A DNA stretch of 15,296 bases, taken from contig CANRCH010000028.1 in the NCBI GenBank assembly GCA_947629065.1, positions 1-15,296 on the forward strand. The letters run 5' to 3'. The DNA is from an uncultured Aliarcobacter sp. Lineage in GTDB: Bacteria; Campylobacterota; Campylobacteria; Campylobacterales; Arcobacteraceae. The translations under genes were made by a program, and so were the position numbers. How positions within the stretch are numbered: the first letter of the stretch is position 1; the number at the start of each line of letters is the position of its first letter. The notes under the pieces were generated by a model that did not search any database, was not told the origin of the DNA, and saw nothing but the letters and a program-made list of their open reading frames with translations. Of this stretch, positions 14,835 through 15,296 are shown one piece after another.

Positions 14835-14864
14835 CCCCTATTAGACTTTAAAAGGGGGTTTTAT
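14828..14864 (+). terminator. C4/G5 hairpin with T-run overlapping the DUF445 gene start
   Basis: CCCCT (14835-14839) pairs with AGGGG (14853-14857). Pairing continues outward from a T·G wobble through A-T pairs to 14828/14864, and inward over 14841-14843 with 14849-14851 after one A/A mismatch, leaving the loop GACTT. The G-run is followed by TTTTA. Read from the rhodanese side it resembles an intrinsic terminator 26 bases past the stop, and its 3' arm contains the ribosome site and the AT of the ATG of the next gene. Confidence 0.6.
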
Positions 14865-15296
14865 GAAAAAAACTGACATTATAAATCTTGTTTGTGTTCT
14901 AATTATGGCACTTGGATACTCAAACGACAACAATATAGTTTTCCTTGTTGGACTTTTTGCACTAAGTGGTGCTGTTACAAACACTTTAGCTATTCATATG
15001 CTGTTTGACAAAGTTCCATATCTATATGGAAGTGGTGTAATTGAGCAAAAGTTTTCTACTTTTACAAAATCAATCTATGATTTAATTATGAATCAATTTT
15101 TTACAAAAGAGAATTTAGATAAATTCTTCAACGAAGAGATAAATAGCAGTAATCAAAATATAGATATAGAAAGTTTAATCTCAAAAACAGATTTTTCACT
15201 AGCTTTTATTTCACTAAAAGATACAGTTGTTCAATCTCCTTTTGGAGCTGCTTTAGAGATGTTTGGTGGAGAAAAAGCACTTGATGGATTAAAAGA
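14863..15296 (+). CDS. DUF445 family membrane protein (partial, 3' end outside window)
   Basis: An ATG at 14863, 4 bases after the run AAGGGGG, opens a frame that continues without a stop to the window edge (144 codons). The N-terminus has two hydrophobic segments (about 5-18 and 25-45), followed by a soluble helical region. The stretch SGAVTNTLAIHMLFDKVPYLYGSGVI (residues 35-60) is characteristic of DUF445 proteins, where a G-x-x-T/G-N-x-x-A-I-x-M-L-F motif is conserved. The family is uncharacterised, inner-membrane associated, and usually ends with another C-terminal span. Being cut by the window, its length and C-terminus cannot be judged. Confidence 0.8.
   Translation, partial: MKKTDIINLVCVLIMALGYSNDNNIVFLVGLFALSGAVTNTLAIHMLFDKVPYLYGSGVIEQKFSTFTKSIYDLIMNQFFTKENLDKFFNEEINSSNQNIDIESLISKTDFSLAFISLKDTVVQSPFGAALEMFGGEKALDGLK

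Noticed and set aside
1..15296. CRISPR arrays, tRNA or rRNA genes, riboswitches
   Set aside because: No regularly spaced repeats, cloverleaf-like segments or conserved aptamer motifs were noticed on either strand.

Overview
The window is AT-rich chromosomal DNA with the gene content and codon habits of a campylobacterotum (epsilonproteobacterium) of the Arcobacter group. The evidence is the lnt–yajC–secD–secF and leuS–lptE–folC gene strings, which as I recall occur in the same order in Campylobacter jejuni, together with a PomA/MotA-type stator pair of about 250 residues each, extended -10 promoters without a clear -35, and one-base stop/start overlaps. Genus is an inference from protein style. 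No tRNA, rRNA, CRISPR array or insertion sequence was found.

Layout. Bases 1-1186 (minus strand) hold a C4-dicarboxylate symporter (DctA family) that lacks about its first 56 residues; its TTG start abuts the stop of the apolipoprotein N-acyltransferase gene lnt (1189-2418, minus), and a strong hairpin at 22-53 ends the unit. Divergent from lnt, 2447-5509 (plus) carries yajC, secD and secF, the accessory part of the Sec translocon, followed by a 54-codon single-span membrane protein gene. Convergent with it, 5502-7438 (minus) is motA–motB plus a small four-span membrane protein gene, the flagellar stator unit. A 134-base divergent promoter region separates this from 7573-14184 (plus), a tightly packed unit: a small membrane protein (probably DUF6394), leuS, lptE, folC and a 705-residue primase-helicase. 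Then come a periplasmic rhodanese (14287-14802) and the first 144 codons of a DUF445 membrane protein that runs off the window.

How the genes work together. Most are envelope and core functions: protein export (YajC-SecD-SecF), lipoprotein maturation (Lnt), LPS assembly (LptE), leucyl-tRNA charging, folate polyglutamylation and flagellar torque. The outlier is the last gene of the leuS unit: an archaeo-eukaryotic-primase-like domain of the TOTE conflict-system type fused to an XPB/UvsW-like SF2 helicase. Its helicase motifs are intact, but the metal-binding DxD and the catalytic His of the primase domain look replaced, so it may be a domesticated helicase with a non-catalytic nucleic-acid-binding front end. 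This is the most interesting object here. Next are the lnt/dctA deletion-like junction, the promoter embedded in a hairpin in front of the DUF445 gene, the SecDF-linked micro-protein, and a MotA lacking one of the two family-conserved channel prolines.
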